Shown here piece by piece: positions 16,311-24,185 of a stretch of DNA of 64,000 nucleotides. The translations under genes and the position numbers were made by a program. Each line of letters begins with the position of its first letter. Position 1 is the stretch's first letter. The notes beneath the pieces were generated by a model. It was not told where the DNA came from. It made no database searches and worked only from the letters and a program-made list of their open reading frames with translations. The stretch covers positions 161,194 through 225,193 of the forward strand of contig NZ_QKUF01000010.1 in assembly GCF_003253565.1 (NCBI RefSeq), in the 5' to 3' direction. Source of the DNA: Thermosporothrix hazakensis. GTDB lineage: Bacteria > Chloroflexota > Ktedonobacteria > Ktedonobacterales > Ktedonobacteraceae.

Positions 16311-17255
16311 TCACCACTCGCCAATCAGCCGCGCCAGCCGCAGCGCCTCTTGAGCCGCATCAGCGACCGGGATCAGCCCGACCGTCAGTTCGTCGATCTC
16401 GGTGTGAAGCAGCTCTAACAGCCGTTCCCGGATCCTGCGTTCATCGCCATAGACCAGTAGGCTCTCAACCAGTCGTTCCGAAACCGCTTCGATCTCCGCC
16501 AGCGAGAAGCCCGCCGCCACAAACATAGTGCGATAGTTCGGACGCGTGGTATAGATCCGCATGGCTTGCCGCCCGATCTGCAAAGCCGTCTCGCGATCCT
16601 CCGTAAAGACGACCGGCACATGTGCCACCAGCCGAGGACATTTCCGCCCCGCACGAGTAGCCCCCTCTTGCAGGGCCGGGAGAGCCGTATGAAGCAGATA
16701 CGGAACCGGACACATTGCCGAGATCGCTCCATCCGCGATCTCACCCGCAAGCCGGAAAGCCTTCGGCCCGAGCGCCGCCATCAGTAATGGAATCGGGGCC
16801 GTCGTGGGCAACTCAATATCCGTTGTCAGGAAGCGCCCCTGATGCCGGACTGCGCCCTCGTGCAACAGAGGACGCAACACCTGCATATACTCGCGCAGGT
16901 ACGCAAACGGCGCATCCATCTCGATCCCATAGGCACGCTTCGCATACAGAGGCGAACTCGCGCCGATCCCCAGTTGCAGCCTTCCGGGAGCCAGCGCGTG
17001 AAAACTGGACGCCTGAAGCGCCAGAAAGACCGGATGGCGTGCAAACGCCTGGATAATAGCCGTTCCCATTTTGAGCCGGGTAGTCCGCATCGCTGCCGCG
17101 GTCAGCACCGTCAGGATGTCGGGCTCCCAGGGCGCTCCACCGATCCAGATATGCGATACTCCCACCTTCTCTATTTCAACCAGCGTCTCCACCAGCTTCG
17201 CAGGCTCTTGCGGCTGAACCGAGAGTCCAATGCGCTCACGGACAGATTGATTCAT
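16311..17255 (-). CDS. LLM class flavin-dependent oxidoreductase
   Basis: A 314-residue luciferase-like (bacterial luciferase/F420-dependent) TIM-barrel protein. Typical segments are IGLSVQP at strand 1, HIWIGGAPWEPDILTVLTAAA, TTRLKMGTAIIQAFARHPV, GRLQLGIGAS, LLMAALGPKAFRLAGEIADGAI and the C-terminal LVYGD. It probably uses FMN or coenzyme F420 to oxidise or reduce an unknown compound. A divergent TetR gene starts 148 bp away, and the shared region contains repeated GTTGCA elements, so this enzyme is the likely target of that regulator. Confidence 0.9.
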   Translation of the reverse strand: MNQSVRERIGLSVQPQEPAKLVETLVEIEKVGVSHIWIGGAPWEPDILTVLTAAAMRTTRLKMGTAIIQAFARHPVFLALQASSFHALAPGRLQLGIGASSPLYAKRAYGIEMDAPFAYLREYMQVLRPLLHEGAVRHQGRFLTTDIELPTTAPIPLLMAALGPKAFRLAGEIADGAISAMCPVPYLLHTALPALQEGATRAGRKCPRLVAHVPVVFTEDRETALQIGRQAMRIYTTRPNYRTMFVAAGFSLAEIEAVSERLVESLLVYGDERRIRERLLELLHTEIDELTVGLIPVADAAQEALRLARLIGEW

Positions 17256-17311
17256 CGATCTTCTCCTTTATCTCTGAAAAACGGCATCGTGGTGATGCAT
17301 ACACGACGCTC

Positions 17312-17387
17312 TGTTGCAAAACCAGCCTAGCAGGAGATAGAATAGAGCGTCAACCAGCAAAGAAAAGGAAACTGTTGCATACGCAAC
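17312..17387. promoter_or_regulatory. Divergent promoter/operator region, oxidoreductase and TetR genes
   Basis: On the minus strand TTGACG (17353-17348) and TAGGCT (17329-17324) are separated by 18 bp, a promoter for the oxidoreductase. GTTGCATACGCAAC (17374-17387) is a near-palindrome upstream of the TetR gene. A GTTGCA half site lies at 17313-17318 downstream of the oxidoreductase promoter. These are plausible TetR-binding sites; the assignment is inferred. Confidence 0.55.
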
Positions 17388-17403
17388 GGCAAAGGAAAAA
17401 CTG

Positions 17404-17982
17404 ATGCAGAAGTCAGAGGCCCACAAAGATCTTCGCGTTCTCCGCACCCGGAAACTGATTCAGCAGGCCTTCATTGACCTGACTGTCGAAAAGGGTTTCG
17501 CCGCATTGACCATCCAGGACATCACCGAGCGTGCAATGATTAACCGCTCTACCTTCTACCGTCACTATCTGGACAAATATGACCTGCTTGATCAACTGCT
17601 CAACGAACTTGATGCCTTGCTTGATAACCGCAATACTCCGGACGAGCCCGGCCCCCTGCGCCTGCTTCAGCACATCGAGCAATTCGCCGACTTCTATCGC
17701 GTCATGCTCGGTCCACAGGGCGACCCCTCGTTCGTTGAGCGCTTCCGTCAGAACACAGAGCGCCACTTCCGCGCTTTGTTCGCTCAGGCCAGGGCCGCAA
17801 GCAACGAGCCACCCCTTGACTTGAAGATCGCCAGCATCGCCTATGCGGGTGTTGGGGCCACTATCTGGTGGCTGGAACAGCAGCAACCCTGCTCTCCCGA
17901 GCAACTCGCCACCTGGATGAGTCAGATCAGCAGCGCGATTGCAGGCCCCGAACTCAAGCCGCGCAGCAGCAAAGAGCGCTGA
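17404..17982 (+). CDS. TetR/AcrR family transcriptional regulator
   Basis: A 192-residue regulator with the TetR N-terminal helix-turn-helix (LIQQAFIDLTVEKGFAALTI, then DITERAMINRSTFYRHYLDKYDLL). The C-terminal ligand domain contains FYRVMLGPQGDPSFVERFRQ and GATIWWLEQ, as in the TetR subgroup with a TetR_C_7-like domain. AAAGGA precedes the ATG. It is divergent from the luciferase-like oxidoreductase and probably represses it and itself. Confidence 0.92.
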   Translation: MQKSEAHKDLRVLRTRKLIQQAFIDLTVEKGFAALTIQDITERAMINRSTFYRHYLDKYDLLDQLLNELDALLDNRNTPDEPGPLRLLQHIEQFADFYRVMLGPQGDPSFVERFRQNTERHFRALFAQARAASNEPPLDLKIASIAYAGVGATIWWLEQQQPCSPEQLATWMSQISSAIAGPELKPRSSKER

Positions 17983-18168
17983 TCGACACAACTCAGTCGC
18001 AAGCCGGGGGATTCCTCTGGCTTAGAGTCGGCCACACGCTTGAGCCAACCACGCCGCTGCACTCCAAGGAGCGAGCACTGTACCAGCGCATGCAGACACG
18101 AGCCTCCCGTGAGCAGGCCCGGGCTGCTGCAAGCATCCATATGGCGAAATGGAGCGCAACATATGAGC

Positions 18169-18226
18169 TTGACACCAGGGTATATACAGTGGTATGCTGA
18201 GAACAGAAAATACCACCGTATATACC
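18169..18226 (+). promoter_or_regulatory. Promoter with large inverted repeat before the RHH/Clp-N gene
   Basis: TTGACA (18169-18174), an 18-bp spacer and TATGCT (18193-18198) form a promoter. A 17-bp inverted repeat (18179-18195 and 18210-18226, one mismatch, 14-bp spacer) brackets the -10 box and start site. Each arm contains GTATATAC, itself a palindrome. It looks like an operator for a dimeric ribbon-helix-helix protein, fitting the DNA-binding domain of the gene 24 bp downstream. Confidence 0.7.
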
Positions 18227-18249
18227 ACGCTCACGGAGAAAGGGGCCGT

Positions 18250-18840
18250 ATGCCATCAAGTAAGGATCGCCAGCGTGTCGAAATCCCGGTCTACCTCTAT
18301 GAGCAACTGGCGCGAATCGCCGAGACGGAGGATCGCACGATTACCAGTGTTCTCAACCAGCTCCTGTTTCAGGCATTACAGAGCTATCAACCGACCTGGA
18401 TTCCCGGTAAACACCTCAGTCGCTTCAATGAGCACGCCCGGCATGTGCTCTCACTCGCTCGTGAAGAGGCCCTGACTTTCAATCACGACTTTATCGGGAC
18501 CGAACACCTCTTACTGGGCGTCTTACGTGAACAAAAGGGGATTGCTGCCCTGGCACTGGAAAAACTGGGCGTTACCCCTGACGCCGTCCGGGCCGCGGTC
18601 GAAGCGAAGATCGGGCGGGGAGACGAGCCGGTCCAGGAGGACATTGACTATGTGCCCCGCGCCCGCAAGGTTCTCTCCCTCGCAATGGACGAAGCAGAGC
18701 GGCAGGGAAGCGCCTATGTGCGCACAGAACACATCCTGCTCGGCATCGTACGTGAGGGGGGCGGCGTCGCTGCCGATATTCTCGATACGTTTGGCGTTCT
18801 GGGGAAAGTTCGCGAACAGATTTCCAGGCTCCTCGGGTAG
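18250..18840 (+). CDS. Ribbon-helix-helix / Clp N-terminal domain fusion protein
   Basis: A 196-residue protein. Residues 5-45 (RVEIPVYLYEQLARIAETED, then a TITSVLNQLLFQALQ helix) have the strand-helix-helix pattern of CopG/Arc-type DNA-binding proteins. Residues from about 60 on are two Clp-N repeats, FNEHARHVLSLAREEA...GTEHLLLGVLREQKGIAALALEKLGV and PRARKVLSLAMDEAERQ...TEHILLGIVREGGGVAADIL, as in the N-domain of ClpC/ClpA. No AAA+ modules follow, so this is not an unfoldase. I chose ATG 18250 (AGAAAGGGG upstream, behind a good promoter) rather than longer open-frame starts. It may regulate transcription, act as a Clp adaptor or decoy, or both. Confidence 0.85.
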   Translation: MPSSKDRQRVEIPVYLYEQLARIAETEDRTITSVLNQLLFQALQSYQPTWIPGKHLSRFNEHARHVLSLAREEALTFNHDFIGTEHLLLGVLREQKGIAALALEKLGVTPDAVRAAVEAKIGRGDEPVQEDIDYVPRARKVLSLAMDEAERQGSAYVRTEHILLGIVREGGGVAADILDTFGVLGKVREQISRLLG

Positions 18841-18861
18841 CAACAACAAGGAGGAAAACGC

Positions 18862-19662
18862 ATGCGTCCATCTAGCAACATCTGGACAGGAAAGGCCAAC
18901 AGGTATGATCGGGCACGTCCGACACCACCGCCAGCACTGCTTGATCTCCTGACGCAGCTCATCGCGACCCCGCAGCCCGCCCTGGTGGTGGATCTGGGAA
19001 GCGGAACCGGGCTGTCAAGCGCTGTCTGGGCTGATCGAGCACAACGCGTGATCGGGATTGAGCCCAATGCCGACATGCGCAAAGTAGCAATGCACAAGCT
19101 CAAGCTCCACAATATTCCCGCTACGGCTCATATCGAGTATCGTGAGGGTGTGGCCCATCAGACCGGCCTACCTGACGCATGTGCGGATATCGTCACTGCC
19201 GCTCAGGCGTTCCACTGGATGGAACCAACGTCAACGCTGGCCGAGGTCGCCCGGATTCTGCGCCCTGGAGGGCTCTTCGCGGTATATGACTATGATTGGC
19301 CACCCCTCATCCACTGGGAGCTTGATCGGCTCGGGCAGGAGATGAGCGAACATATGGTGAAACTCGTCCAGCAGCGCGGGCTCGTTCAGAACCTGTCTAT
19401 CTGGCCGAAGACCAAACACCTCGACAACATGCGCGAGTGCGGCCATTTTCGCTTCACCCGTGAAACCTGGCTGCACCACACCGAGCAAGGAGACGCAACC
19501 CGCTTTCTGGAGATGATGCAAACCAGTGCATTTAGCGGCCTCTCCAACTTCAGCGAACAGGAGATCGGAATTGATCGGCTCAGACAGGCCGCACAACAAT
19601 ACATCGGGCCCGAACCGATCCCCTGGTATATGAGCTACCACGTCCTGCTCGCCGTCAAATAG
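18862..19662 (+). CDS. Class I SAM-dependent methyltransferase
   Basis: A 266-residue methyltransferase with motif I VVDLGSGTGLSS, the acidic residue GIEPNADM binding the SAM ribose, motif II/III around DIVTAAQAFHWM and RILRPGGLFAVYDYD. This is the Methyltransf_11/UbiE-like family acting on small molecules. AAGGAGG lies 7 bp before the ATG, 21 bp after the RHH/Clp-N gene, so the two are probably cotranscribed. Substrate unknown. Confidence 0.92.
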   Translation: MRPSSNIWTGKANRYDRARPTPPPALLDLLTQLIATPQPALVVDLGSGTGLSSAVWADRAQRVIGIEPNADMRKVAMHKLKLHNIPATAHIEYREGVAHQTGLPDACADIVTAAQAFHWMEPTSTLAEVARILRPGGLFAVYDYDWPPLIHWELDRLGQEMSEHMVKLVQQRGLVQNLSIWPKTKHLDNMRECGHFRFTRETWLHHTEQGDATRFLEMMQTSAFSGLSNFSEQEIGIDRLRQAAQQYIGPEPIPWYMSYHVLLAVK

Positions 19663-19749
19663 AGGCAGTGGTCTATTGACGAGAGGAAGAGGGCCCATCA
19701 TGCGCCATCTGCAAGGTGGGCTTTCATTCCAGATCGTGGCACACTGAGA

Positions 19750-20889
19750 TCATGCATGGCCACCGGCGATTGGCTGGAGCTGTTTGAGGAAGAGGCGACC
19801 GGGCGTCAGCGCAAGCACCCGTTCTCGAAACAGGCAGGCAACAGGGTGTTCCCATTGCGCCACCGTTCCGATCATATGCGATCGAGCAAGCACCCCGTTG
19901 GCATGCTTCAGCCGCTGCTGCTGATAGAGCCGCAATGCCTCGGGAAGAGCATGAGCCGTACGGAGCGCAGCCGCCAGCGCACAGGCATCTTCAATCGCCT
20001 GACAGGCCCCCTGCCCCATGTTCGGCGTCATCGCGTGGGCAGCATCTCCTAGCAGCGTCACCCGCCCCTGGCTCCAGGAAGCCAGTGGAGCAAGATCATA
20101 GATGTCATTGCGCAAGATTGACGCGGCCTCGGTCGCCTTCAGCAGCTCGCTCACCAGCGGGTGCCATCCCCTGAACAGGGTCAGGAGATACGAACGGCTC
20201 TCCACGCTTTCAGCCTCATGCTCCGCCATGTTGCACGAGACAAACCAGTACACCCGATCTCTCGTCAGCGGCGCGATGCCAAAGCGCAGCCCGCGTCCCC
20301 ACAGTTCCCCCATCAGTTCGGGCTTCACGCCTGTTGCCACGCCGCGCCAGGCCGTGTACCCCGCATAGCGCGGCTGACTTCCGGGAAACAACTGCTGCCG
20401 CACCTGCGAATGAATGCCATCGGCCCCGATCAAGAGACACCCGCGCACGCGTTGCCCGTTCGCGAAGATGCCAGTCACCTCATCCTCATCCTGCTCAAAG
20501 GCGATCAATCTGGCACCGCATTCAATGGAATCCCTGCCAACAGCGTCGCGAAGCGCGGCCAGAAGCTCCGCACGATGGACCGCCACAGGTGGCGCTCCCA
20601 GGTGGCGCGTCATCTCATCCGGCGAAAGCTGCATCAGTTGCTTGCCACGAGCGGTATAGAAGCCGATTGGCAGCGCGTCGGGCCTTCCGAGATCCCGCAC
20701 AATATGCTCAAGGCCAAGCTTCCGCAACGCTCCAAGCGCGTTCGCCCAGAGCGTCAACCCGGCTCCGACCTCCTTCACCTCCTGAGCCCGCTCAAAGACC
20801 CGTACGGAATAGCCCGCCTGCCGCAACGCGAGCGCCGTCGTGAGGCCGCCAATACCAGCACCAATAATCAAAACGGGAAGATCGCTCAT
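19750..20889 (-). CDS. FAD-dependent monooxygenase (class A, PHBH fold)
   Basis: A 379-residue flavoprotein with the N-terminal dinucleotide motif IIGAGIGGLTTALAL, the DG motif in GADGIHSQVR and the GD motif in LLGDAAHAMTPNMGQGACQAIEDA. Single-component aromatic hydroxylases use NAD(P)H and oxygen to hydroxylate aromatic or polyketide substrates. The start codon overlaps the stop of the TetR gene (ATGA), so the pair is translationally coupled. The TetR protein is probably a sensor for this enzyme's substrate. The substrate cannot be named. Confidence 0.93.
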   Translation of the reverse strand: MSDLPVLIIGAGIGGLTTALALRQAGYSVRVFERAQEVKEVGAGLTLWANALGALRKLGLEHIVRDLGRPDALPIGFYTARGKQLMQLSPDEMTRHLGAPPVAVHRAELLAALRDAVGRDSIECGARLIAFEQDEDEVTGIFANGQRVRGCLLIGADGIHSQVRQQLFPGSQPRYAGYTAWRGVATGVKPELMGELWGRGLRFGIAPLTRDRVYWFVSCNMAEHEAESVESRSYLLTLFRGWHPLVSELLKATEAASILRNDIYDLAPLASWSQGRVTLLGDAAHAMTPNMGQGACQAIEDACALAAALRTAHALPEALRLYQQQRLKHANGVLARSHMIGTVAQWEHPVACLFRERVLALTPGRLFLKQLQPIAGGHA

Positions 20890-21509
20890 CTTTTTTCTCC
20901 TTGTGGTTCCATCCCACGTAGTTGCAAGGCAAACGCCTGCCGTAACGCCGCTCCCTGCGCCTCCTCAAAGGGAAGCTGACCGCTGAGCCACTGGCACAGG
21001 ATCGCAAAATAGAGCGCGAAAAAGTTCTTGCTTGCCTGCTCCACAGAGACATCTGGCGCAAGCGCTCCTTTATGCTGAAACTGCGTCAGAAGCTCGGCGA
21101 GCTGCTGCCCGAAGCGCTCAATCTGCTGTAATGCCTGTTCTCTATATCGCTGTGCCTGGGCCTGTAACGCGATCACCTGAACATAGACACGCGCGTTCTC
21201 CGGGTGCTGCTGATAGAGGCGGAAGAATGATTGAAACAGGCAGACAAGCGTATCGAGCACACTCCCCTCCGGTGGCAACAAACGAAACGCCTGTTCAATT
21301 GTCTCCTCAAGCATCTCATTATAGGCCAGCAGCAATAAATCCTGCTTGTCCTTCGCATAGAGAAACAGGGTGCCGCTCCCCACCTGTGCCAGTGCTGCCA
21401 CCTGTCGGGTTGTGGTCGCCTCAAAGCCCTGCTGCATAAACAGGTGCCAGGCGGCCTGCTGAATACGTCTCAGCTTCTCCTGCTTGTTTCGTTCACGTAG
21501 GCCAGACAT
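20886..21509 (-). CDS. TetR/AcrR family transcriptional regulator
   Basis: A 207-residue regulator with the helix-turn-helix QAAWHLFMQQGFEATTTRQV then AALAQVGSGTLFLYAKDKQDLL. It is first gene of a two-gene operon with the flavin monooxygenase (4-bp overlap). A strong promoter with a 28-bp dyad over the start site lies just upstream, so autorepression relieved by an aromatic ligand is the likely mode. GAGGAGGG before the ATG is the ribosome-binding site. Confidence 0.93.
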   Translation of the reverse strand: MSGLRERNKQEKLRRIQQAAWHLFMQQGFEATTTRQVAALAQVGSGTLFLYAKDKQDLLLLAYNEMLEETIEQAFRLLPPEGSVLDTLVCLFQSFFRLYQQHPENARVYVQVIALQAQAQRYREQALQQIERFGQQLAELLTQFQHKGALAPDVSVEQASKNFFALYFAILCQWLSGQLPFEEAQGAALRQAFALQLRGMEPQGEKR

Positions 21510-21530
21510 GTGGCCCTCCTCTCAGAAAAG

Positions 21531-21589
21531 TGAACCTGGTCAAAATTGAGCACGTTCATATTATATTCGAGACAAGAGATGCCTGTCAA
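21531..21589 (-). promoter_or_regulatory. Promoter and dyad operator of the TetR-monooxygenase operon
   Basis: On the minus strand TTGACA (21589-21584), an 18-bp spacer and TATAAT (21565-21560) form a near-consensus promoter. Immediately downstream, TGAACCTGGTCA (21531-21542) and TGAGCACGTTCA (21547-21558) are an inverted repeat (10 of 12 positions match) with a 4-bp spacer covering the expected start site. This is a typical TetR operator position. Confidence 0.8.
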
Positions 21590-21606
21590 GCAGAAAAAAG
21601 GACTGT

Positions 21607-21834
21607 TTGTCTCTCAGCGAGCAGGAAGTGCGCGTCTTGCGCCTGCTCTCGGTCGGGCGTTCCAATCCCGAGATTGCCCGTGAGCTGTTCATCTCAATCA
21701 ATACGGTCAAAATTCACATCCAGAGCATCTATCGCAAGCTCAATGTGCACAACCGCCACAAGGCCGGTGAGGTGGCTCGTGCGCTGGCCTCCTCTAGTCC
21801 TTCGCTCACCCAACACAATCATCCCATCAGGTGA
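21607..21834 (+). pseudogene. LuxR-type helix-turn-helix domain, probable C-terminal remnant
   Basis: The 75 codons from a TTG encode almost exactly one LuxR/GerE domain: LSEQEVRVLRLLSVGRSNPE, then IARELFISINTVKIHIQSIY, then RKLNVHNR. In full-length relatives (MalT/LAL regulators of ~900 residues) this is the very C-terminus. Upstream the frame is open only to a stop at 21547-21549, with no ATG or GTG. It is therefore most likely the surviving end of a deleted regulator. An AAAGGA 4 bp before the TTG leaves room for a stand-alone minimal LuxR protein. Confidence 0.6.
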
Positions 21835-21898
21835 GCACAACTTACCCACTCGCGCCATACACTCTGGATAGCTTGAACGCAGAGAGGAAAACGGAAAG

Positions 21899-22123
21899 AT
21901 GCAATATCGTATCCGTGTGCAAGGGCATCTCGATCCAACCTGGCAAGCATGGTTTGAGCAGCTCACCATTCAGCATGAGCCATCGGGACAGACATTCCTG
22001 TACGGAACACTCCCCGATCAGGCCGCGCTCTATCGCATTCTGCTCAATACTCGCAGGCTTGGTCTGGTGCTGCTCTCGCTGGAAACAGAAGAGCCTCCAC
22101 AGGCAAAGAAAAGCCCTGAATAA
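21899..22123 (+). CDS. Conserved small hypothetical protein (GHLD...W..WF family)
   Basis: A 74-residue protein with the pattern YRIRVQGHLDPTWQAWFEQL, then a beta-hairpin with GQTFLYGTLPDQAALYRILL, and LGLVLLSLE near the end. I recognise this as a small family common in Actinobacteria and Chloroflexota, without assigned function; the DQAALH/Y...L..LGL pattern is its hallmark. It is probably a small soluble alpha/beta protein. Purine-rich GGAAAG precedes the ATG. It follows the LuxR remnant; in other genomes members often sit near regulators. Confidence 0.75.
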   Translation: MQYRIRVQGHLDPTWQAWFEQLTIQHEPSGQTFLYGTLPDQAALYRILLNTRRLGLVLLSLETEEPPQAKKSPE

Positions 22124-22354
22124 GGAATATCCTCCTGCTACGGACCTTCTTGTTTTGCGTGCGTTTGGAAGTATGGCGCAATCTCGCTATCAATCTCTGC
22201 ACCAAAAAAGCCAGTAAAGACGCATTCCCTATTTTTCACATCGAAAGGAATCCAGATATGCGAACCCTACCGCATCACGTACCCTTGATAGCGGGATGGA
22301 AACGCCCGGGCAATGGTTATTTCCGTGCTTCAGCCCGGAACCTGGAGCAGAACA

Positions 22355-22696
22355 ATGTATACACTTCTACCAAAAGAAAACATTCAGCTAAACGCAACGG
22401 CCTATCGCTTTCAGGGACGTGAATACGGGAATATTCCCCTCTCGTTCTTCTGGGTCCTTACGCCGCCAGGCAAGGGCCCGGATATGCACGTGCATCCATA
22501 TAAAGAAATCTTTGTCCTGCTTCATGGTCAGGCCACCTTTACTATCGGGAACGAGACACTCATCATTCATGCAGGCAACGTCGTGATTGTCCCTGCCAAC
22601 ACGCCACACCAGTTCAAGAACTCAGGAGAAGAGCCACTTCAGATGCTCAGCATGCATCCGAGTGAGGCCGTTGTTCAGGAATTCCTCGACCGTTAA
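22355..22696 (+). CDS. Cupin domain-containing protein
   Basis: A 113-residue single cupin. Motif 1 is PDMHVHPYKEIFVLLHGQA (metal-binding H-x-H...E...H type) and motif 2 PANTPHQFKNSGEE. I chose the ATG at 22355, with GGAGC 8 bp upstream, over an earlier in-frame ATG at 22313. It may be a metal-dependent dioxygenase-like enzyme or binding protein; the small size and context give no substrate. A strong terminator follows directly. Confidence 0.88.
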   Translation: MYTLLPKENIQLNATAYRFQGREYGNIPLSFFWVLTPPGKGPDMHVHPYKEIFVLLHGQATFTIGNETLIIHAGNVVIVPANTPHQFKNSGEEPLQMLSMHPSEAVVQEFLDR

Positions 22697-22706
22697 CCAC
22701 ACACAG

Positions 22707-22741
22707 ACAGGAAGTGCCAGCGCTGACACTTCCTGTTTTTT
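22707..22741 (+). terminator. Rho-independent terminator after the cupin gene
   Basis: ACAGGAAGTG (22707-22716) pairs perfectly with CACTTCCTGT (22726-22735). The loop contains the small palindrome CAGCGCTG, and six T follow. It lies 10 bp after the stop codon. Confidence 0.92.
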
Positions 22742-22762
22742 GGCCTCCACATATTTTTCACC

Positions 22763-22840
22763 TTGACCAGAGAGCACCCTGCATGGTACAATCTGAATGT
22801 GATCTTGATTAGTTGATCAAAAATTTGAACGGTCAATCAA
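22763..22840 (+). promoter_or_regulatory. Promoter and candidate operator of the TetR-membrane protein operon
   Basis: TTGACC (22763-22768), an 18-bp spacer and TACAAT (22787-22792) form a promoter. Downstream, 22805-22840 is a long imperfect dyad bounded by TTGATT and AATCAA with inner G-TCAAA-type symmetry (12 of 17 positions match). It ends 31 bp before the ATG, suitable for autorepression by the TetR protein. Confidence 0.6.
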
Positions 22841-22871
22841 AAGCAAAGAGGACATCGAGAGAGTTCGTACA

Positions 22872-23495
22872 ATGGATGAGAAAAAGCGAGACGACAAACC
22901 ATCATTTATCACGGAGGCTCGAAGGGCACAGATTATTGATGCCGCCATCACCACGCTGGATGAGATCGGCTTTGCGAACGCCAGTCTGGCCCAGATCGCC
23001 AGAAGATCAGGGATCAGCACTGCGCTCATTTCCTACCACTTCCATGACAAGCAGGATCTGATGATTCAGACGCTGCAAGCGCTCCTTATCGCAAGTACTA
23101 CCTATGTACAGGAACGCGTGCGCGCGCAGAAGACACCTCGTGAGAAGCTTGAAGCCTTTATCACCGCCAGTCTGGCCTATCAGGGAACGCACCCCAGGCA
23201 TAACGCGGCGCTCGTGGAAATCCTCTTCAATGCACGCACACCGGACGGCGTCCCCTTCTATAAGCTGGATGATGATGAGGCGGACCCGCTGAACCACGAA
23301 CTTCAACAGATCTTGCAAGAGGGACAGCAGACAGGAGAGTTTCGCGCTTTTCATGTCGTCGTTATGGCAAGCGCCATTCGTGGAGCCATCAGCGAATATA
23401 TGCTCACGCCGAACCTCCTGCGCGCTGTTGACCTGGAAACCTATACAACCGAATTAGTCACCATCTTTCATCACATGATTCTTTCGGCACCCTGA
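22872..23495 (+). CDS. TetR/AcrR family transcriptional regulator
   Basis: A 207-residue regulator: RRAQIIDAAITTLDEIGFAN, then SLAQIARRSGISTALISYHF HDKQDLM is the DNA-binding helix-turn-helix. The C-terminal half (RVRAQKTPREKLEAFITASL and later MLTPNLLRAVDLETYTTELV) is a ligand domain resembling the BetI-like/TetR_C_6 type. It is followed 26 bp later by a membrane protein gene that is probably its partner or target. Promoter and dyad operator lie upstream. Confidence 0.92.
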   Translation: MDEKKRDDKPSFITEARRAQIIDAAITTLDEIGFANASLAQIARRSGISTALISYHFHDKQDLMIQTLQALLIASTTYVQERVRAQKTPREKLEAFITASLAYQGTHPRHNAALVEILFNARTPDGVPFYKLDDDEADPLNHELQQILQEGQQTGEFRAFHVVVMASAIRGAISEYMLTPNLLRAVDLETYTTELVTIFHHMILSAP

Positions 23496-23521
23496 GAACC
23501 ACCAATGCGAAAGGGATACCT

Positions 23522-24133
23522 ATGCATCCATTCAACGACACGCTTGAACAGGATCAGCTTCCGTCCGAGGAGCGCATTCATTACGCAAAGAAGGTTTTTT
23601 TTGAAGAGCAGACGGTTCTCTACGCACTTCTGCTTGTCGGGTTGATAGCTCTTCTCGTCTGGCATACGCTGAATCCGCAGCTCACATTCGTCAACTCTCT
23701 GCTCCTCCATCTCTTGCCGAGCATGGTCAGCGACATGCTCAGACAGCATCTGTCAGGGCCGCTGCAATTGAACAATCCCGGCCTCTGGCGCATCATTGAT
23801 TACCTTGTCGCGGCAGTGCTTGGAGTCCTCTTCCTGCTGGCCTGCCTGGAGAGCATCCACAACTCTCTTAACCCACACGCTCAGTTTCTCATCTTACGCC
23901 CGGATGGCTTCACGCTCAAGATGGACGAGAAAAAGCCAAAGGTCATCGAGTATCAGGCCCTGTCTGATCTCTTCGTCGATACCAGCAAAAAGGATGAGCT
24001 AAAGGTAGTTGTGGTCCACAAAAAGACGAATGAGGAGCAAGAAATCACGCTGGATGGGCGCTTTGGAAAACCCCAGCGGTTGTCTCGCGCTATCCTGAAC
24101 GACTTTCAAGCCTATCAACAAACGCAGAAATAA
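23522..24133 (+). CDS. Membrane protein of unknown function
   Basis: A 203-residue protein with about three hydrophobic segments (VLYALLLVGLIALLVW near 35, FVNSLLLHLLPSMVSDM near 60, LVAAVLGVLFLLACLE near 95). A hydrophilic C-terminal half (FLILRPDGFTLKMDEKKPKV...DLFVDTSKKDELKVVVVHKK) has the beta-rich look of a PH-like domain. I do not recognise the family. It is second gene behind a TetR regulator and ends at a strong terminator. Confidence 0.8.
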   Translation: MHPFNDTLEQDQLPSEERIHYAKKVFFEEQTVLYALLLVGLIALLVWHTLNPQLTFVNSLLLHLLPSMVSDMLRQHLSGPLQLNNPGLWRIIDYLVAAVLGVLFLLACLESIHNSLNPHAQFLILRPDGFTLKMDEKKPKVIEYQALSDLFVDTSKKDELKVVVVHKKTNEEQEITLDGRFGKPQRLSRAILNDFQAYQQTQK

Positions 24134-24136
24134 CAG

Positions 24137-24168
24137 AAAGGGACCACTCGCCATTGGTGGTCCCTTTT
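24137..24168. terminator. Bidirectional terminator
   Basis: AAAGGGACCAC (24137-24147) pairs with GTGGTCCCTTT (24157-24167) and is A-rich on the left and T-rich on the right. It serves the membrane protein gene (plus) and the sugar ABC operon (minus), which converge here. Confidence 0.88.
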
Positions 24169-24185
24169 CTCCGTTATGATTACTG

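Noticed and set aside
18040..18249. Upstream extension of the RHH/Clp-N protein
   Set aside because: The extension overlaps the promoter and inverted repeat and has non-protein-like content. ATG 18250 has the ribosome-binding site.
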